The notes under the pieces: model-generated
What the model saw: only the letters and a program-made list of their open reading frames with translations
Databases searched by the model: none
What the model was told of the DNA's origin: nothing
Translations under genes and position numbers: made by a program
In this document: one piece after another, positions 8,247-17,362 of the stretch
How positions within the stretch are numbered: position 1 is the stretch's first letter
Layout: each line of letters starts with the position of its first letter
Source: Exiguobacterium sp. s48
Lineage (GTDB): Bacteria > Bacillota > Bacilli > Exiguobacteriales > Exiguobacteriaceae
Length of the DNA stretch: 64,000 bases
Direction of reading: 5' to 3'
Assembly (NCBI RefSeq): GCF_018617395.1
Contig: NZ_JACSKC010000001.1
Coordinates: forward strand, 992,001 to 1,056,000

Positions 8247-8921
8247 TTAAATCTCGATTGTCGTATTCGGTTCAATCAATAGGCCACGACGGTGCAATTG
8301 GTCACAAAATGCCTGAGCATCTTGTTTAATCGGCGGGAACGTATCAAAGTGAATCGGGACGACACGTTTCGCTTGTAGCCACTGCGCCGCATCCAATGCA
8401 TCTGTCGGTCCCATCGTGAAGTTATCTCCGATTGGAAGGAAGGCGACATCGATTTCAAAACGTTCTCCATACATTTTCATATCGGAGAAGAGACTCGTGT
8501 CTCCCGCGTGATAGAGTGTCAACGCATTCGTCTCGATCATGAATCCAGCCGGCATGCCCATGTAGACAGGAGTGTCTCCCATGTCAAAGCTTGAACTGTG
8601 AAATGCTTGCGTCATCGTGACACGCCCGAATGGAAAGGCATGGCCTCCCCCGATATTCATCCCATGGACAGAGTAGCCTTTTTTCTCGTAATACGTCGCG
8701 AGCTCATGTGTCGCCACGATGGTTGCGCCAGATGCCTTCGCGATCAATTCGACATCTTCAATATGATCGAAATGAGCATGTGTGAGTAACAAATAGTCCG
8801 GACGTAGTGTAGACGGATCTACGTCTGTATGGGGATTACTCGTTAAAAACGGGTCGATCAAGACGTGTACCCCATCAATCTCTAGTCCAACTGTCGCATG
8901 TCCGTAATACGTGATCTTCAT
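8247..8921 (-). CDS. UPF0173 metal-dependent hydrolase (YtkL-like)
   Basis: Small metallo-beta-lactamase fold protein of the UPF0173 family, 224 residues. MKITYYGHATV at the N-terminus, LLTHAHFDHIED (zinc site), YHAGDTSLFSDM and VPIHFDTFP at the C-terminus are the family signatures. ATG 8921 is chosen over 8927 because AGGAAGG is ten bases away and the family begins at MKI. The physiological substrate is unknown. Confidence 0.9.
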   Translation of the reverse strand: MKITYYGHATVGLEIDGVHVLIDPFLTSNPHTDVDPSTLRPDYLLLTHAHFDHIEDVELIAKASGATIVATHELATYYEKKGYSVHGMNIGGGHAFPFGRVTMTQAFHSSSFDMGDTPVYMGMPAGFMIETNALTLYHAGDTSLFSDMKMYGERFEIDVAFLPIGDNFTMGPTDALDAAQWLQAKRVVPIHFDTFPPIKQDAQAFCDQLHRRGLLIEPNTTIEI

Positions 8922-8951
8922 GTGCATTCATCCTTCCTCTATGAAATCAGA

Positions 8952-9674
8952 TTACAACACTTTCTCTAAGAAACGTTTCGCCCGGTCTGTTTGTGGATTT
9001 AACAATAGGTCAGCCGGTTTGCCTTCTTCCATCAGGATTCCTTCATCGAGGAAGAGGACACGGTCAGCCACTTCACGGGCAAAGCCCATTTCGTGTGTGA
9101 CGACGACCATCGTCATTCCTGTCTCTGCTAACCCTTTCATGACGTCAAGTACTTCATTGACCATCTCCGGGTCAAGTGCTGACGTCGGTTCATCAAATAA
9201 CATGACGTTCGGCTCCATCGCCAAGGCACGCGCGATCGCGACACGTTGTTTTTGTCCACCAGAGAGTTGGCTCGGATAGGCATCGATTTTTTCAGAAAGA
9301 CCGACACGTTCGAGTAATTTTTTTGCACGCTCAAGTGCTTCCGTTTTACTAACTTTCAACACGTTGATTGGTGCGTACGTCAAATTGTCCAATACACTCA
9401 TGTGCGGGAACAAATTGAACTGTTGGAACACCATTCCGATATTTTGACGTGCTTTTGCGACGTTCGCCCCTTTTTTCGTGAGTTCGAACCCGTCGACACT
9501 GACCGTTCCACTTGTCGGGATTTCAAGCATATTTAAACAGCGTAGGAATGTCGATTTACCAGATCCAGACGGTCCGATGACAGCTACCACTTCACCACGT
9601 TCGATTGTCGTCGTGATTCCCTTCAATACTTCTAAGTCACCAAATTGTTTGTGTAGGTCTTTTACTTCGATCAT
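8952..9674 (-). CDS. artR: Polar amino acid ABC transporter, ATPase (ArtR-like)
   Basis: ATP-binding subunit of a PAAT-family importer, 240 residues. Walker [10 protein letters not shown] (about 32-40), Q-loop FQQFNLF, signature [15 protein letters not shown], Walker [14 protein letters not shown] and the switch His in VTHEMGFA are all present. Its start overlaps the permease stop (ATGA). The cluster sits next to brxB, as artPQR (yqiXYZ) does in B. subtilis, so arginine is the likely substrate by synteny. The specificity is inferred. Confidence 0.9.
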   Translation of the reverse strand: MIEVKDLHKQFGDLEVLKGITTTIERGEVVAVIGPSGSGKSTFLRCLNMLEIPTSGTVSVDGFELTKKGANVAKARQNIGMVFQQFNLFPHMSVLDNLTYAPINVLKVSKTEALERAKKLLERVGLSEKIDAYPSQLSGGQKQRVAIARALAMEPNVMLFDEPTSALDPEMVNEVLDVMKGLAETGMTMVVVTHEMGFAREVADRVLFLDEGILMEEGKPADLLLNPQTDRAKRFLEKVL

Positions 9675-10330
9675 CTTCCATCACTCTTTCTTAACCGTTT
9701 TTCTAGACGTTGTCCAAGATACGTCAAGATCATCACTATCGTAAAGTATATCACACCGGCGAAGAGAAGCGGTTCGAAGTAGATCGCCTTCTGCCCACCG
9801 ACGATTTGCGCGCGACGCATGATATCGAGCACCCCGACCGTCGAGACGAGGGCAGACTCTTTCGTCAACGTGATCATCTCGTTCACAAGAGCAGGTAAGA
9901 TGTTCTTGAACGCCTGTGGCAAGATGATGGAACGTAATTGTTTGACGTATGGGACACCGAGAGCATCAGAGGCCTCCCACTGTCCTTTATCAACCGCTTG
10001 AATACCTGCGCGAATAATTTCCGAAATATACGCCCCCGAGTTAAGAGAGAAGGCAATGACGGCTGACTGGTATGGTGTCGTGATGTATCCAGTCAGTTGC
10101 GGCAATCCGAAGTGGATGATGGCGAGTTGCAAGATGAGCGGCGTCCCACGGAACACGGCCGTATAAGCATGTCCGATGAAGTTAATCAGACGATTCGGGA
10201 CGATTTTCAATGTAGCGACAACAATCCCAAGTGAGATCCCGATCAATGCCGAGACGATCACCACTTGGAACATGACTGGAATCCCCTCGAGTATGTAAGG
10301 GATTGAATCATAAATCCGGCTAAAGTCCAT
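9671..10330 (-). CDS. artQ: Polar amino acid ABC transporter, permease (ArtQ-like)
   Basis: Single-type permease of 219 residues with about five transmembrane helices. The first lies around residues 20-42 and the HisM/GlnP signature [22 protein letters not shown] is at about 115-137. This EAA-like loop docks the ATPase. AGGAGGAAC precedes the ATG. A terminator hairpin separates it from the upstream binding-protein gene, so it is probably made in smaller amounts than the receptor. Confidence 0.9.
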   Translation of the reverse strand: MDFSRIYDSIPYILEGIPVMFQVVIVSALIGISLGIVVATLKIVPNRLINFIGHAYTAVFRGTPLILQLAIIHFGLPQLTGYITTPYQSAVIAFSLNSGAYISEIIRAGIQAVDKGQWEASDALGVPYVKQLRSIILPQAFKNILPALVNEMITLTKESALVSTVGVLDIMRRAQIVGGQKAIYFEPLLFAGVIYFTIVMILTYLGQRLEKRLRKSDGR

Positions 10331-10343
10331 AGTAAGTTCCTCC

Positions 10344-10380
10344 TAAAAAAAGGCTGACCGATTCATCTTCAGTCAGCCTC
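10344..10380 (-). terminator. Intercistronic terminator between artP and artQ
   Basis: Stem AGGCTGAC/GTCAGCCT (8 bp, 13-base loop) followed on the minus strand by seven T's, 14 bases before the permease start codon. Partial read-through would explain a high binding-protein to permease ratio. Confidence 0.8.
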
Positions 10381-10390
10381 GTACGATTCA

Positions 10391-11182
10391 TTATTCGGCT
10401 GGTTCAGCCTCTTCTTCAAACCATTTTTGTGCTAACTCTTCGATTTCTCCACTGTCGATCATCTTCTTCAACTCTTCGTTGAATTGATCGCGTAGTTCAT
10501 CGTCTTTACGGAAGGCAGCAGCAGAACCTGCTTCTTCTTCGTCTACGATTTCGAATGTTGTCAATTCACTGTCTTGCTCAAGATATTTCTTCGCGACCGT
10601 ATCTTCGATGACCATCGCATCGATACGTCCTGTCTTGATTTCTTGAATGATCTCAGGAATCTTGTTCAACGAAACGATTTCAGCATCTGTGATTTGGTCC
10701 TGTGCGATTCCTTCTTGAATCGAACCGAGCTGGACGCCAATCTTTTTGCCTTTCAAATCATCAAGTGATTGAAGCGAATCATCTTTCGATAAAATCAAGT
10801 TTACCGCTGTGAAATAGATATCCGAGAAATCAGCATTCTCTTTTCGCTCTTCTGTCGGTGTCATCCCCGCCATAACGAAGTCGACACGACCTGCATTGAG
10901 AGCTCCAAGCAAGCTACCGAAGTCCATGTCTTCAATTTTCAATTCATATCCCATGTTCTCTGCCACTTTTTTGGCGATGTCGATATCGAATCCGACGATT
11001 TCGTCCCCATTCGCTGTATCGACGAATTCATACGGGAAGTAATCGGCACTCGTCCCCATGACGATGACTTTGTCATCCTCACCATCGGTCGATGTCGATC
11101 CTCCTTCGTTCACGTCTGCCCCACATGCGACTGAGAACGCGGCTAGTCCTGCTAAACATAATGCTAGAAAACCTTTTTTCAT
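10391..11182 (-). CDS. artP: Polar amino acid ABC transporter, binding lipoprotein (ArtP-like)
   Basis: Solute-binding protein of the family-3 type, about 263 residues. It has a lipoprotein signal with lipobox FSVAC and a linker rich in Gly, Ser and Asp. The periplasmic-type fold contains VGFDIDIAKKVAENMGY and FVMAGMTPTEERKENADFS, where the ligand-binding Arg/Asp reside. ATG 11182 (second of two close ATGs) is best spaced from AAAGGGAG. The upstream promoter carries an ARG-box-like sequence, consistent with arginine uptake. Confidence 0.88.
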   Translation of the reverse strand: MKKGFLALCLAGLAAFSVACGADVNEGGSTSTDGEDDKVIVMGTSADYFPYEFVDTANGDEIVGFDIDIAKKVAENMGYELKIEDMDFGSLLGALNAGRVDFVMAGMTPTEERKENADFSDIYFTAVNLILSKDDSLQSLDDLKGKKIGVQLGSIQEGIAQDQITDAEIVSLNKIPEIIQEIKTGRIDAMVIEDTVAKKYLEQDSELTTFEIVDEEEAGSAAAFRKDDELRDQFNEELKKMIDSGEIEELAQKWFEEEAEPAE

Positions 11183-11302
11183 CTTCATCTCCCTTTCGTA
11201 GTTGAATGATAATTATCAGAACTTTAACAAAATTATGACATATGTGTGAACGTAGCTCAACTGTTCTATGACACATCAGTTGTCCGACTTGTGTCTTCAA
11301 CC

Positions 11303-11342
11303 ACTATATACACATAATTATTACTTGTAAAGTATATTCATG
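11303..11342 (-). promoter_or_regulatory. artP promoter with possible ARG box
   Basis: On the minus strand, TTTACA (-35) and TATAGT (-10) are spaced by 17 bases. CATGAATATACTTTACAAG (11324-11342) overlaps the -35 box. Its first eight bases equal the B. subtilis ARG-box half CATGAATA, but the second half is offset by one base. An ArgR repressor is encoded in this window at 28151. Confidence 0.5.
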
Positions 11343-11352
11343 CAAATTATAC

Positions 11353-11395
11353 AAAAAAAGAAGGTCACATTCGCTCGAAGGCGAAATATGTGACC
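11353..11395 (-). terminator. Terminator of the DUF952 gene
   Basis: Stem GGTCACAT/ATGTGACC with inner TTCGC/GCGAA, followed by TTCTTTTTTT on the minus strand. The stop codon of the gene lies inside the hairpin. Confidence 0.8.
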
Positions 11396-11706
11396 GTTCC
11401 ATTGTCGCGAGATCCATACGGTTGAACCTGTTTGACGGAAGACATCGGGATGGCACTATACACGTGAGGATAGCGTTCTCCGTCCTCATCTAACTCATAA
11501 TGTAACAGTTGTCCAAGGCGGTTGACGTGCAGCGAGACAAGGACAACCGACTTCCCTGGATACGATTCTTTAACGACTTTTCCAATCTGTTGCGGTGTAC
11601 AACATTTAATCGTCCCTTCCGATTGAAGCGACGGTTCATTGATTTCACCGCGTGACAGGGCAATCATATATTCTGCCTCCGTCATGATTTTGATGACTGG
11701 TTCCAT
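11365..11706 (-). CDS. DUF952 domain protein
   Basis: A 113-residue cytoplasmic protein matching the DUF952 pattern: IKIMTEAEYMIALSRGEI at the N-terminus, the SEGTIKCCTPQQI segment (the family usually has GFIHCST), a VLVSLHVNRLG strand and a YPHVYSAIPMSSV region. The family is structurally related to ADP-ribosyltransferase-like folds, but its function is unknown. It sits between the transporter and brxB, with terminators on both sides, so it is probably a monocistronic unit. Confidence 0.75.
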   Translation of the reverse strand: MEPVIKIMTEAEYMIALSRGEINEPSLQSEGTIKCCTPQQIGKVVKESYPGKSVVLVSLHVNRLGQLLHYELDEDGERYPHVYSAIPMSSVKQVQPYGSRDNGTVTYFAFERM

Positions 11707-11724
11707 ATACTCTGCCCCTTTTCA

Positions 11725-11753
11725 CAAAAGCGCAAAGGCAATGCCTTTGCGCT
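11725..11753 (-). terminator. Terminator of brxB
   Basis: Perfect 11-bp stem AGCGCAAAGGC/GCCTTTGCGCT with a 3-base loop, followed on the minus strand by TTTTG. Confidence 0.8.
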
Positions 11754-11762
11754 GATCCGTAA

Positions 11763-12191
11763 TTATGCGAAGTAGATGTCGAACAGTGTTTTTAACTGGT
11801 CGACAAGTTCTTCCGCAGTTGACGACTCGATTTCACTACGTTCTACCATCGTCACGATGTTACCATCCTCGAGGAGGGCAATCGACGGTGAAGACGGTGC
11901 ATATCCTTCAAAATATTCACGTGCGCGGTCTGTCGCTTCACGGTCTTGACCGGCAAATACCGTTACGAATTGGTCAGGCTTGACGCCTTCCATCTTATTT
12001 ACGTATGCAGCAGCTGGACGTGCAATCCCGCCTGCGCACCCACATACCGAATTGACGAGAACGAGTGTCTTCCCTTCTTTTTTAAGCGCACTGTCCACCT
12101 CTTCTGGTGTCGTGAGCTCTGTGTATCCTGCAGCGCGGACTTCGTTACGCGCTTGTTCGACTACATCTTGAAAATATAATTGAAAATCCAT
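11763..12191 (-). CDS. brxB: Bacilliredoxin (BrxA/BrxB family, YqiW-like)
   Basis: Thioredoxin-fold protein of 142 residues that removes bacillithiol from mixed disulfides on proteins. The active site is CGC in [14 protein letters not shown] (about residue 52), the hallmark of the YphP/YqiW family, and the [15 protein letters not shown] segment follows. Position next to the amino acid transporter matches yqiW beside artPQR in B. subtilis, which favours BrxB over BrxA. The ATG follows an AAAGGGG site. Confidence 0.9.
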   Translation of the reverse strand: MDFQLYFQDVVEQARNEVRAAGYTELTTPEEVDSALKKEGKTLVLVNSVCGCAGGIARPAAAYVNKMEGVKPDQFVTVFAGQDREATDRAREYFEGYAPSSPSIALLEDGNIVTMVERSEIESSTAEELVDQLKTLFDIYFA

Positions 12192-12226
12192 GTTGTTTCC
12201 CCTTTCGACATTTCGTCTGTACTCTC

Positions 12227-13420
12227 TTATTTTACGTCTTGTTCTACCTCGAGGACAAGTCTATCGCTCAATTCGCGTTCTAAGAACGGGTCTGCCCCTA
12301 ACATCTGTTTGAAGGCGAGGTAACGCGCCTTTGTCACTGCAGTCGCCACACGGTTCGTCAAATAGGCACGAATCATGATGTTCTTCGGCGTATGCTCGAG
12401 ATCGATAAATTCAAGTAATTGGGCATCATACCCGACGAGACCGAGTAGTTCAGCCCGAATCGAATCTGTCGCCAGGGAAGCGAAACGCTCTTTGATCAAT
12501 CCATGTTGGAGCATCACATCCAAATTAGGCGCGTGAATTTGACGATTCAATTCCTTTTGACAGCACGGTACACTCAAGATGACTTTCGCTCCCCAGCGAA
12601 CGGCACGGGCCAATGCCATATCGGTCGCCACGTCACATGCATGAAGGGTCACGACCATGTCAACAGCCGTTTCTCCTTCATACTCATTGATGTCCCCGAC
12701 TAAAAACTCGAGTCGCTCATATCCAAGATCTTTTGCGATCGATGCACACTCTTCGATGACTTCTTTTTTCAAATCGAGCCCTGTGATATGGACGTCATAC
12801 CCTTTCATCTCATGAAGGAAATGATAGAGCGCGAACGTCAAATACGATTTACCTGAACCGAAATCGAGAATGCGTACAGTGCGGTCCGTCGGTAAATGTT
12901 TAAGTGAATCTTCAATGAATTCAAGGAAGCGGTTAATTTGTTTGAACTTGTCATACTTTTGACGCTTCACTTTCCCGTCCGCTGACTGAATGCCGAGCCG
13001 GATTAGAAATGGAACTGGTTCGTCGAGCGGGAGCACGTATTGTTTTTCCCGATTATGACTCAGTTGGACTTCTTTTTGAGCCGTCTGCTTTTCTTTCAAT
13101 GTCACTTTGAATTTTTTCGATAATTGGAACTGAAGGTCGGATTCTTTTAATTGAAACTGTCCTTGACGGAACGTTTCGAGAAGCTCATTCAATTCCGCGA
13201 CTGCCTCGTCTGGTGTCAGGTTTTTATGGCTCATCACTCGTTCGTATTGATACTCGAACTGGATATGATACGCATTTCGTAACATAACCGGTTTCAATTT
13301 GACCCGTCGGAGATCGCTAGATTTTTGGCGGGGTTGACTGATGGTCGCCGACACGAGATGATTTGATTGGATGACGTCTTCGAGACGTTCTTGTAACGCT
13401 TTATATTCCAATGGATTCAA
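12227..13420 (-). CDS. Class I SAM-dependent methyltransferase (Methyltransf_32 type)
   Basis: A 397-residue protein whose C-terminal half is a Rossmann methyltransferase: [16 protein letters not shown] (SAM-binding motif I, about residue 185), an acidic [11 protein letters not shown] turn, [15 protein letters not shown] and [12 protein letters not shown]. The last two are characteristic of the Methyltransf_32 family. The N-terminal 150 residues are helical and not recognisable. The substrate is unknown; related proteins have been proposed to act on RNA or small molecules. Confidence 0.8.
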   Translation of the reverse strand: MNPLEYKALQERLEDVIQSNHLVSATISQPRQKSSDLRRVKLKPVMLRNAYHIQFEYQYERVMSHKNLTPDEAVAELNELLETFRQGQFQLKESDLQFQLSKKFKVTLKEKQTAQKEVQLSHNREKQYVLPLDEPVPFLIRLGIQSADGKVKRQKYDKFKQINRFLEFIEDSLKHLPTDRTVRILDFGSGKSYLTFALYHFLHEMKGYDVHITGLDLKKEVIEECASIAKDLGYERLEFLVGDINEYEGETAVDMVVTLHACDVATDMALARAVRWGAKVILSVPCCQKELNRQIHAPNLDVMLQHGLIKERFASLATDSIRAELLGLVGYDAQLLEFIDLEHTPKNIMIRAYLTNRVATAVTKARYLAFKQMLGADPFLERELSDRLVLEVEQDVK

Positions 13421-13437
13421 TCCTTTTTTATAAATTT

Positions 13438-13464
13438 TGAAACATATCGTTTCACCTGTCCGTA
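13438..13464 (+). promoter_or_regulatory. Sigma-W-type (ECF) promoter of spo0M
   Basis: TGAAAC and CGTA are separated by 17 bases, the consensus of sigma-W promoters (TGAAAC-N16/17-CGTA). B. subtilis spo0M (ygaI) is known as a sigma-W target, which supports the call. The -35 element is also one arm of a perfect TGAAAC-N5-GTTTCA palindrome. Confidence 0.65.
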
Positions 13465-13510
13465 CATACTATTACACGAAGACGACGTTACGTCAAAGGA
13501 GGATACACAT

Positions 13511-14284
13511 ATGTTTAAAAAGATTTTATCATCAATCGGAATCGGTGCCGCAAAAGTCGACACACGCTTAAATGAAAGTCACTGCACGCCCGGCGGTGAA
13601 CTACATGGGGTCGTTCATGTGGAGGGAGGTTCGGTCGAACAGTCCGTCGACAGCATCTACCTTTTCTTCAACACGTTGTATAAACATGAGGTGAACGATA
13701 AATCGACATACTCGACGTTCACGATCGAAAAAATTTTATTGAATGAGGCACCGTTTATGATCGGTCCCGGAGAAGTGAAAGAGATCCCGTTCACAGTCAA
13801 CGTTCCATTTAATACACCACTCTCTGTGAGTCAATCGAAATCATGGATTGAAACGGGCCTTGATATCGCCCAAGCCGTCGACCCGAAAGATGAGGATGCG
13901 ATCACCGTGCAACCGAACGTAGCCCAACAAGTCATATTAGATGCGATGGACGAGCTCGGCTTCCGTTTGAAGAAAGCCGACACGGAGATGCTCCCGGCAC
14001 GACATCGTTCAGGACGTCTCCCGATTGCACAAGAACTTGAATATTCAGCGAACGGTTCACGATTCGGTCGCCAATTGGACGAGGTAGAAGTCGTCATCTT
14101 ACAAGAAGAGGGTTCGATTGAACTTCTCATTCAAGTCGACCGCAGTGTCCACGACCTCGGTAGCCTTTTCGCAGACTTGACGGGCTCTGACGAATCGACG
14201 CATCGTGTGCGATATGACGTCGCACGTTTATCAGTTGCTGAAGTCCGTCGCGACATCGAAGGGATGATTGAACAATCAATCTAA
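13511..14284 (+). CDS. spo0M: Spo0M (sporulation control/arrestin-fold protein)
   Basis: A 257-residue cytoplasmic protein of the Spo0M family. The N-terminal domain has an arrestin-like beta-sandwich pattern (VDTRLNESHCTPGGELHGVVHVEGG, then ...FNTPLSVSQSKSWIETGLDIAQAVDPKDEDAI, the best conserved block). The C-terminal half includes FGRQLDEVEVVI and ends in a helix. In B. subtilis it affects sporulation timing and envelope stress. Start ATG follows AAAGGAGGATACAC. It has its own ECF-type promoter and a terminator. Confidence 0.9.
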   Translation: MFKKILSSIGIGAAKVDTRLNESHCTPGGELHGVVHVEGGSVEQSVDSIYLFFNTLYKHEVNDKSTYSTFTIEKILLNEAPFMIGPGEVKEIPFTVNVPFNTPLSVSQSKSWIETGLDIAQAVDPKDEDAITVQPNVAQQVILDAMDELGFRLKKADTEMLPARHRSGRLPIAQELEYSANGSRFGRQLDEVEVVILQEEGSIELLIQVDRSVHDLGSLFADLTGSDESTHRVRYDVARLSVAEVRRDIEGMIEQSI

Positions 14285-14295
14285 AAAATTGGCTG

Positions 14296-14325
14296 ACACG
14301 TCATTTTTATGAATGGCGTGTTTTT
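14296..14325 (+). terminator. Terminator of spo0M
   Basis: Stem ACACGtCATT/AATGgCGTGT with a 6-base loop and one mismatch, followed by TTTTTC on the plus strand. Confidence 0.75.
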
Positions 14326-14402
14326 CTGAGGTATTGAATTTCAATATCCATTATTTTACAATAAACATATGGAATCAACTCTTCTCTGGAGGTGACTACA
14401 TC

Positions 14403-14783
14403 TTGCTTGCTTTAATCATGATCGGGAGTTTCGGTCTTGCAACGCTTGCCTCACCCATTCTAGAGACTAGTCTTTCTAATTCACTCGCTTTCTTCACGCT
14501 TGGTGGGCTCGAAGTGCTGATTGGTTTGATTGCCATGTGTCTCATGCGCAATCCGTCGACAAACGCCTTATCCTTCATGAAGTTCATGCCCTATCTCGTA
14601 CTATTGATTCATTTCCCTGCCTCACTCCTTTTGCTTTGGATTTCTTCGGTCAGACATGATGGGGTCTCTGCATTTTCATTAAACTATATCTTCATATACT
14701 GGTTGTTCATGCTCCTGTTCGTCGTGATCAGCAGATTGACGTACCGTATCCATCAACGACGATTTCAGAAGGCGCTTGATTAG
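14403..14783 (+). CDS. Four-helix membrane protein, unknown function
   Basis: I do not recognise this protein. An excellent ribosome site (GGAGGTGA, 7 bases upstream) selects TTG 14403, giving about 126 residues with four hydrophobic segments (around 2-20, 30-50, 64-84 and 94-115) and a basic tail. The longer reading from 14313 would start inside the spo0M terminator. The stop codon overlaps the ribosome site region of the next gene, so both form one small operon. Confidence 0.7.
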   Translation: MLALIMIGSFGLATLASPILETSLSNSLAFFTLGGLEVLIGLIAMCLMRNPSTNALSFMKFMPYLVLLIHFPASLLLLWISSVRHDGVSAFSLNYIFIYWLFMLLFVVISRLTYRIHQRRFQKALD

Positions 14784-14799
14784 AAAGGATGATTCAACG

Positions 14800-15015
14800 T
14801 TGCATTTACTTCAGTTACTCCAAGACCGAGAAATCCCGCTTACACTATTCGCGACACTCGGCCTATTCAGTCTCATGTTTTCGTTCGCACTGTACAAATC
14901 CAAACCACGACTCTCCAAAGGACTCGTCACAATGGGCATGTCCTTGTCGTTTCTTCTCCTATTGATCTCAGCCGTCAGTTTCTTTTTCACGCTATTCATT
15001 GGCTATAACTCATAA
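14800..15015 (+). CDS. Small two-helix membrane protein, unknown function
   Basis: A 71-residue protein with two hydrophobic segments (about 12-30 and 42-66), unrecognised. TTG 14800 lies 8 bases after AAAGGATG, while the upstream TTG at 14776 lacks a site. It follows the preceding membrane-protein gene by 16 bases and ends at a bidirectional terminator. A joint membrane role with its partner is inference from adjacency. Confidence 0.65.
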   Translation: MHLLQLLQDREIPLTLFATLGLFSLMFSFALYKSKPRLSKGLVTMGMSLSFLLLLISAVSFFFTLFIGYNS

Positions 15016-15053
15016 AAAATGGAGGCACTCGATCGAGAGCGCCTCCATTTTTT
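15014..15053. terminator. Bidirectional terminator
   Basis: AAAAAATGGAGGC pairs with GCCTCCATTTTTT around an inner CTCGATCGAG stem. It closes the small membrane-protein operon on the plus strand and the bkd operon on the minus strand. Confidence 0.9.
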
Positions 15054-16372
15054 CAATATACGGTATATGTGTTCGGGTCAATCGACTCGAGCGATTGTTT
15101 GATTGCTTGCAAGAACTGACCTGCGACGAGACCGTCGAGGACACGGTGGTCGACCGACATACAAAGGTTGACCATATCGCGTGCCGCAAACATTCCATTC
15201 ATCCATACCGGACGCTTCACGATCGACTCGACTGATAGGATTGCCGCTTGTGGGTAGTTCAAAATCGGTGCCGATTGGATCGAACCAAATGCACCTGTGT
15301 TGTTGATGGTGAACGTCCCACCACGCATTTCTTCTGCCTTCAAACGGTTCTCACGCGCACGTGACGCCACGTCTTGAAGGGCCACGGCGAGGCCTTTAAT
15401 GTTCTTCTCATCCGCTTGGCGAATGACCGGTACGTAAAGGGCGTCGTTTGCCGCGACGGCTACCGAGAGATGGATGTCTTGGTGAACTTTGATGTGATCT
15501 CCTGCCCACTCCGAGTTCATCATCGGATACTTCTTCAATGCCTCGATGGTCGCTTTCATAAAGAATGGCATGAACGTCAATTTGACGCCTTCTCGCTTCA
15601 TGAACTCATCTTTTAACTTCGCACGTGCCTCGACGAGGTTCGTCACATCGACTTCAATCATGAGCCATGCGTGTGGCGCCTCATGCTTCGAGCGGACCAT
15701 ATTGTTCGCAATCGCTTGACGTACCCCGGCTGTCGGAATCGATTCATAACGTCCAGAAGACGTCGATGATGATGCGACCGGTTGTGACGGTTCAACGACA
15801 GGACGTGGCGCTTCAGTCGGAACGTCCATCTTTGTTTGTACCATCGTCTCTTGGACAGGTGCTTGTGTCGCTTTCTCAGGAGTCGATGCCGGACGTCCTT
15901 CTGATAAGTAACGAAGAATATCTTTCCGCGTGATCCGACCGCCTAGACCGCTTCCGCTCAGTTCATTCAAATCGATATCATTCTCGTTGGCGAGTCGGAT
16001 GACAGCAGGTGAGTATCGACCGTTTCCACTCTGTTTTTTCGGAGTAGTGGCGACCGCTTGCTTAGAGACGGGTTCTGCAGGTGTCGTTTCTGCAATCGGT
16101 TCGGTCTTCGTCTCAACTGCAACTTCCTCCGCACTTTCAACTTCCATCGTCAATACCGGTGTCCCGACGCTGACCGTCTCCCCTTCTGGAATGAGGAATT
16201 CTTTCACGATTCCTGCACTAGTCGCCGGAATCTCGGCCGTCACTTTATCCGTCATGACTTCCGCGAGTGGTTCATACTCTTCTACACGGTCGCCCGGTTT
16301 GACGAGATAGGTCGTGATTGTTCCTTCTGTCACACTCTCCCCAAGTTGGGGCATAGTAATCGTTTGTTCCAT
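15053..16372 (-). CDS. bkdB: Branched-chain keto acid dehydrogenase E2 (lipoamide acyltransferase)
   Basis: Core subunit of the BKDH complex, 439 residues. The lipoyl domain has the modified Lys in EVMTDKVTAE (about residue 42). A Pro/Ala/Thr linker follows, then a peripheral-subunit binding domain (SPAVIRLANENDIDLNELSGSGLGGRITRKDIL, about 122-155), a second linker and the acyltransferase domain ending in the catalytic DHRVLDG (His, Asp). It transfers isovaleryl, isobutyryl or methylbutyryl groups to CoA. Last gene of the bkd operon. Confidence 0.95.
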   Translation of the reverse strand: MEQTITMPQLGESVTEGTITTYLVKPGDRVEEYEPLAEVMTDKVTAEIPATSAGIVKEFLIPEGETVSVGTPVLTMEVESAEEVAVETKTEPIAETTPAEPVSKQAVATTPKKQSGNGRYSPAVIRLANENDIDLNELSGSGLGGRITRKDILRYLSEGRPASTPEKATQAPVQETMVQTKMDVPTEAPRPVVEPSQPVASSSTSSGRYESIPTAGVRQAIANNMVRSKHEAPHAWLMIEVDVTNLVEARAKLKDEFMKREGVKLTFMPFFMKATIEALKKYPMMNSEWAGDHIKVHQDIHLSVAVAANDALYVPVIRQADEKNIKGLAVALQDVASRARENRLKAEEMRGGTFTINNTGAFGSIQSAPILNYPQAAILSVESIVKRPVWMNGMFAARDMVNLCMSVDHRVLDGLVAGQFLQAIKQSLESIDPNTYTVY

Positions 16373-16384
16373 GGAGATGCCTCC

Positions 16385-17362
16385 TTAAAACGCCGCGAGC
16401 TGACGCGCCCGCTCGGCAATTTTTTCTGGGGATACGATAAAGAATTTTTCCATCGGTGGCGCATACGGCATAGCCGGCACATCAGGACCCGCTAAGCGTT
16501 CAATCGGCGCATCGAGTTCGAAGAGCGCCTTCTCTGCGATAATCGCCGCCACTTCTCCGATGATGCTTCCTTCTTTGTTGTCCTCCGTCACGAGTAACAC
16601 TTTACCCGTCTTCTTGACTGACTCGATGATTGCTTCTTGGTCGAGCGGGTACACGGTACGAAGATCGAGGATGTGAGTGCTGATCCCTTCTTCTTCGAGC
16701 GTTTTTGCTGCTTCTTGTGCCATATGCACGCAAAGACCGTACGTGATGATCGTGATATCTTCACCTTCCCGTTTAACCGCAGCCTTACCGATTTCAACCG
16801 TATATTCGTCCGTCGGCAAGTCCGCCTTCAAAAGACGATAGGCACGCTTATGTTCGAAGAAGAGGACAGGGTCGTTCGAACGGATCGCTGCTTTCAACAA
16901 TCCTTTCGCATCGACTGGGTCTGATGGGATGACGACTTTAAGACCTGGCGTCGAACTGAACATCGCCTCGACCGATTGCGAGTGATAGAGTGCCCCGTGA
17001 ATGCCACCACCGAAAGGCGCCCGAATGACCATCGGACACGTCCAATCATTGTTTGAACGGTATCGAATTTTAGCCGCTTCCGATACGATTTGGTTCACTG
17101 CTGGCATGATAAAGTCTGCGAATTGCATTTCTGCGATCGGTCGCATGCCGTACATGGCAGCACCGACGCCGACACCAGCAATCGCACTCTCAGCGAGCGG
17201 TGCGTCGATGACACGGTCTTCACCATACTTTTCAATCAAGCCTTGTGTGGCACGGAATACACCACCACGTACGCCGACGTCTTCCCCGACGACGAAGACG
17301 TTTTCGTCGCGCTCCATTTCCTCATGAATCGCTTCATTGATCGCTTCGATAAACGTTTTCAT
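16385..17362 (-). CDS. bkdAB: Branched-chain keto acid dehydrogenase E1 beta
   Basis: Beta subunit of the thiamine diphosphate-dependent decarboxylase. Family marks include DENVFVVGEDVGVRGGVFRAT (with the Glu that activates ThDP), DAPLAESAIAGVGVGAAM, QFADFIMPAVNQI and the RAPFGGGIHGALYHSQS loop. There are two adjacent ATGs (17365 and 17362). The second is better spaced from GGAGG and overlaps the bkdAA stop codon, giving about 325 residues. Confidence 0.95.
   Translation of the reverse strand: MKTFIEAINEAIHEEMERDENVFVVGEDVGVRGGVFRATQGLIEKYGEDRVIDAPLAESAIAGVGVGAAMYGMRPIAEMQFADFIMPAVNQIVSEAAKIRYRSNNDWTCPMVIRAPFGGGIHGALYHSQSVEAMFSSTPGLKVVIPSDPVDAKGLLKAAIRSNDPVLFFEHKRAYRLLKADLPTDEYTVEIGKAAVKREGEDITIITYGLCVHMAQEAAKTLEEEGISTHILDLRTVYPLDQEAIIESVKKTGKVLLVTEDNKEGSIIGEVAAIIAEKALFELDAPIERLAGPDVPAMPYAPPMEKFFIVSPEKIAERARQLAAF

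Noticed and set aside
13438-13454. A divergent sigma-W promoter for the methyltransferase gene from the TGAAAC palindrome
   Set aside because: On the minus strand no CGTA -10 element occurs at 16-17 bases.
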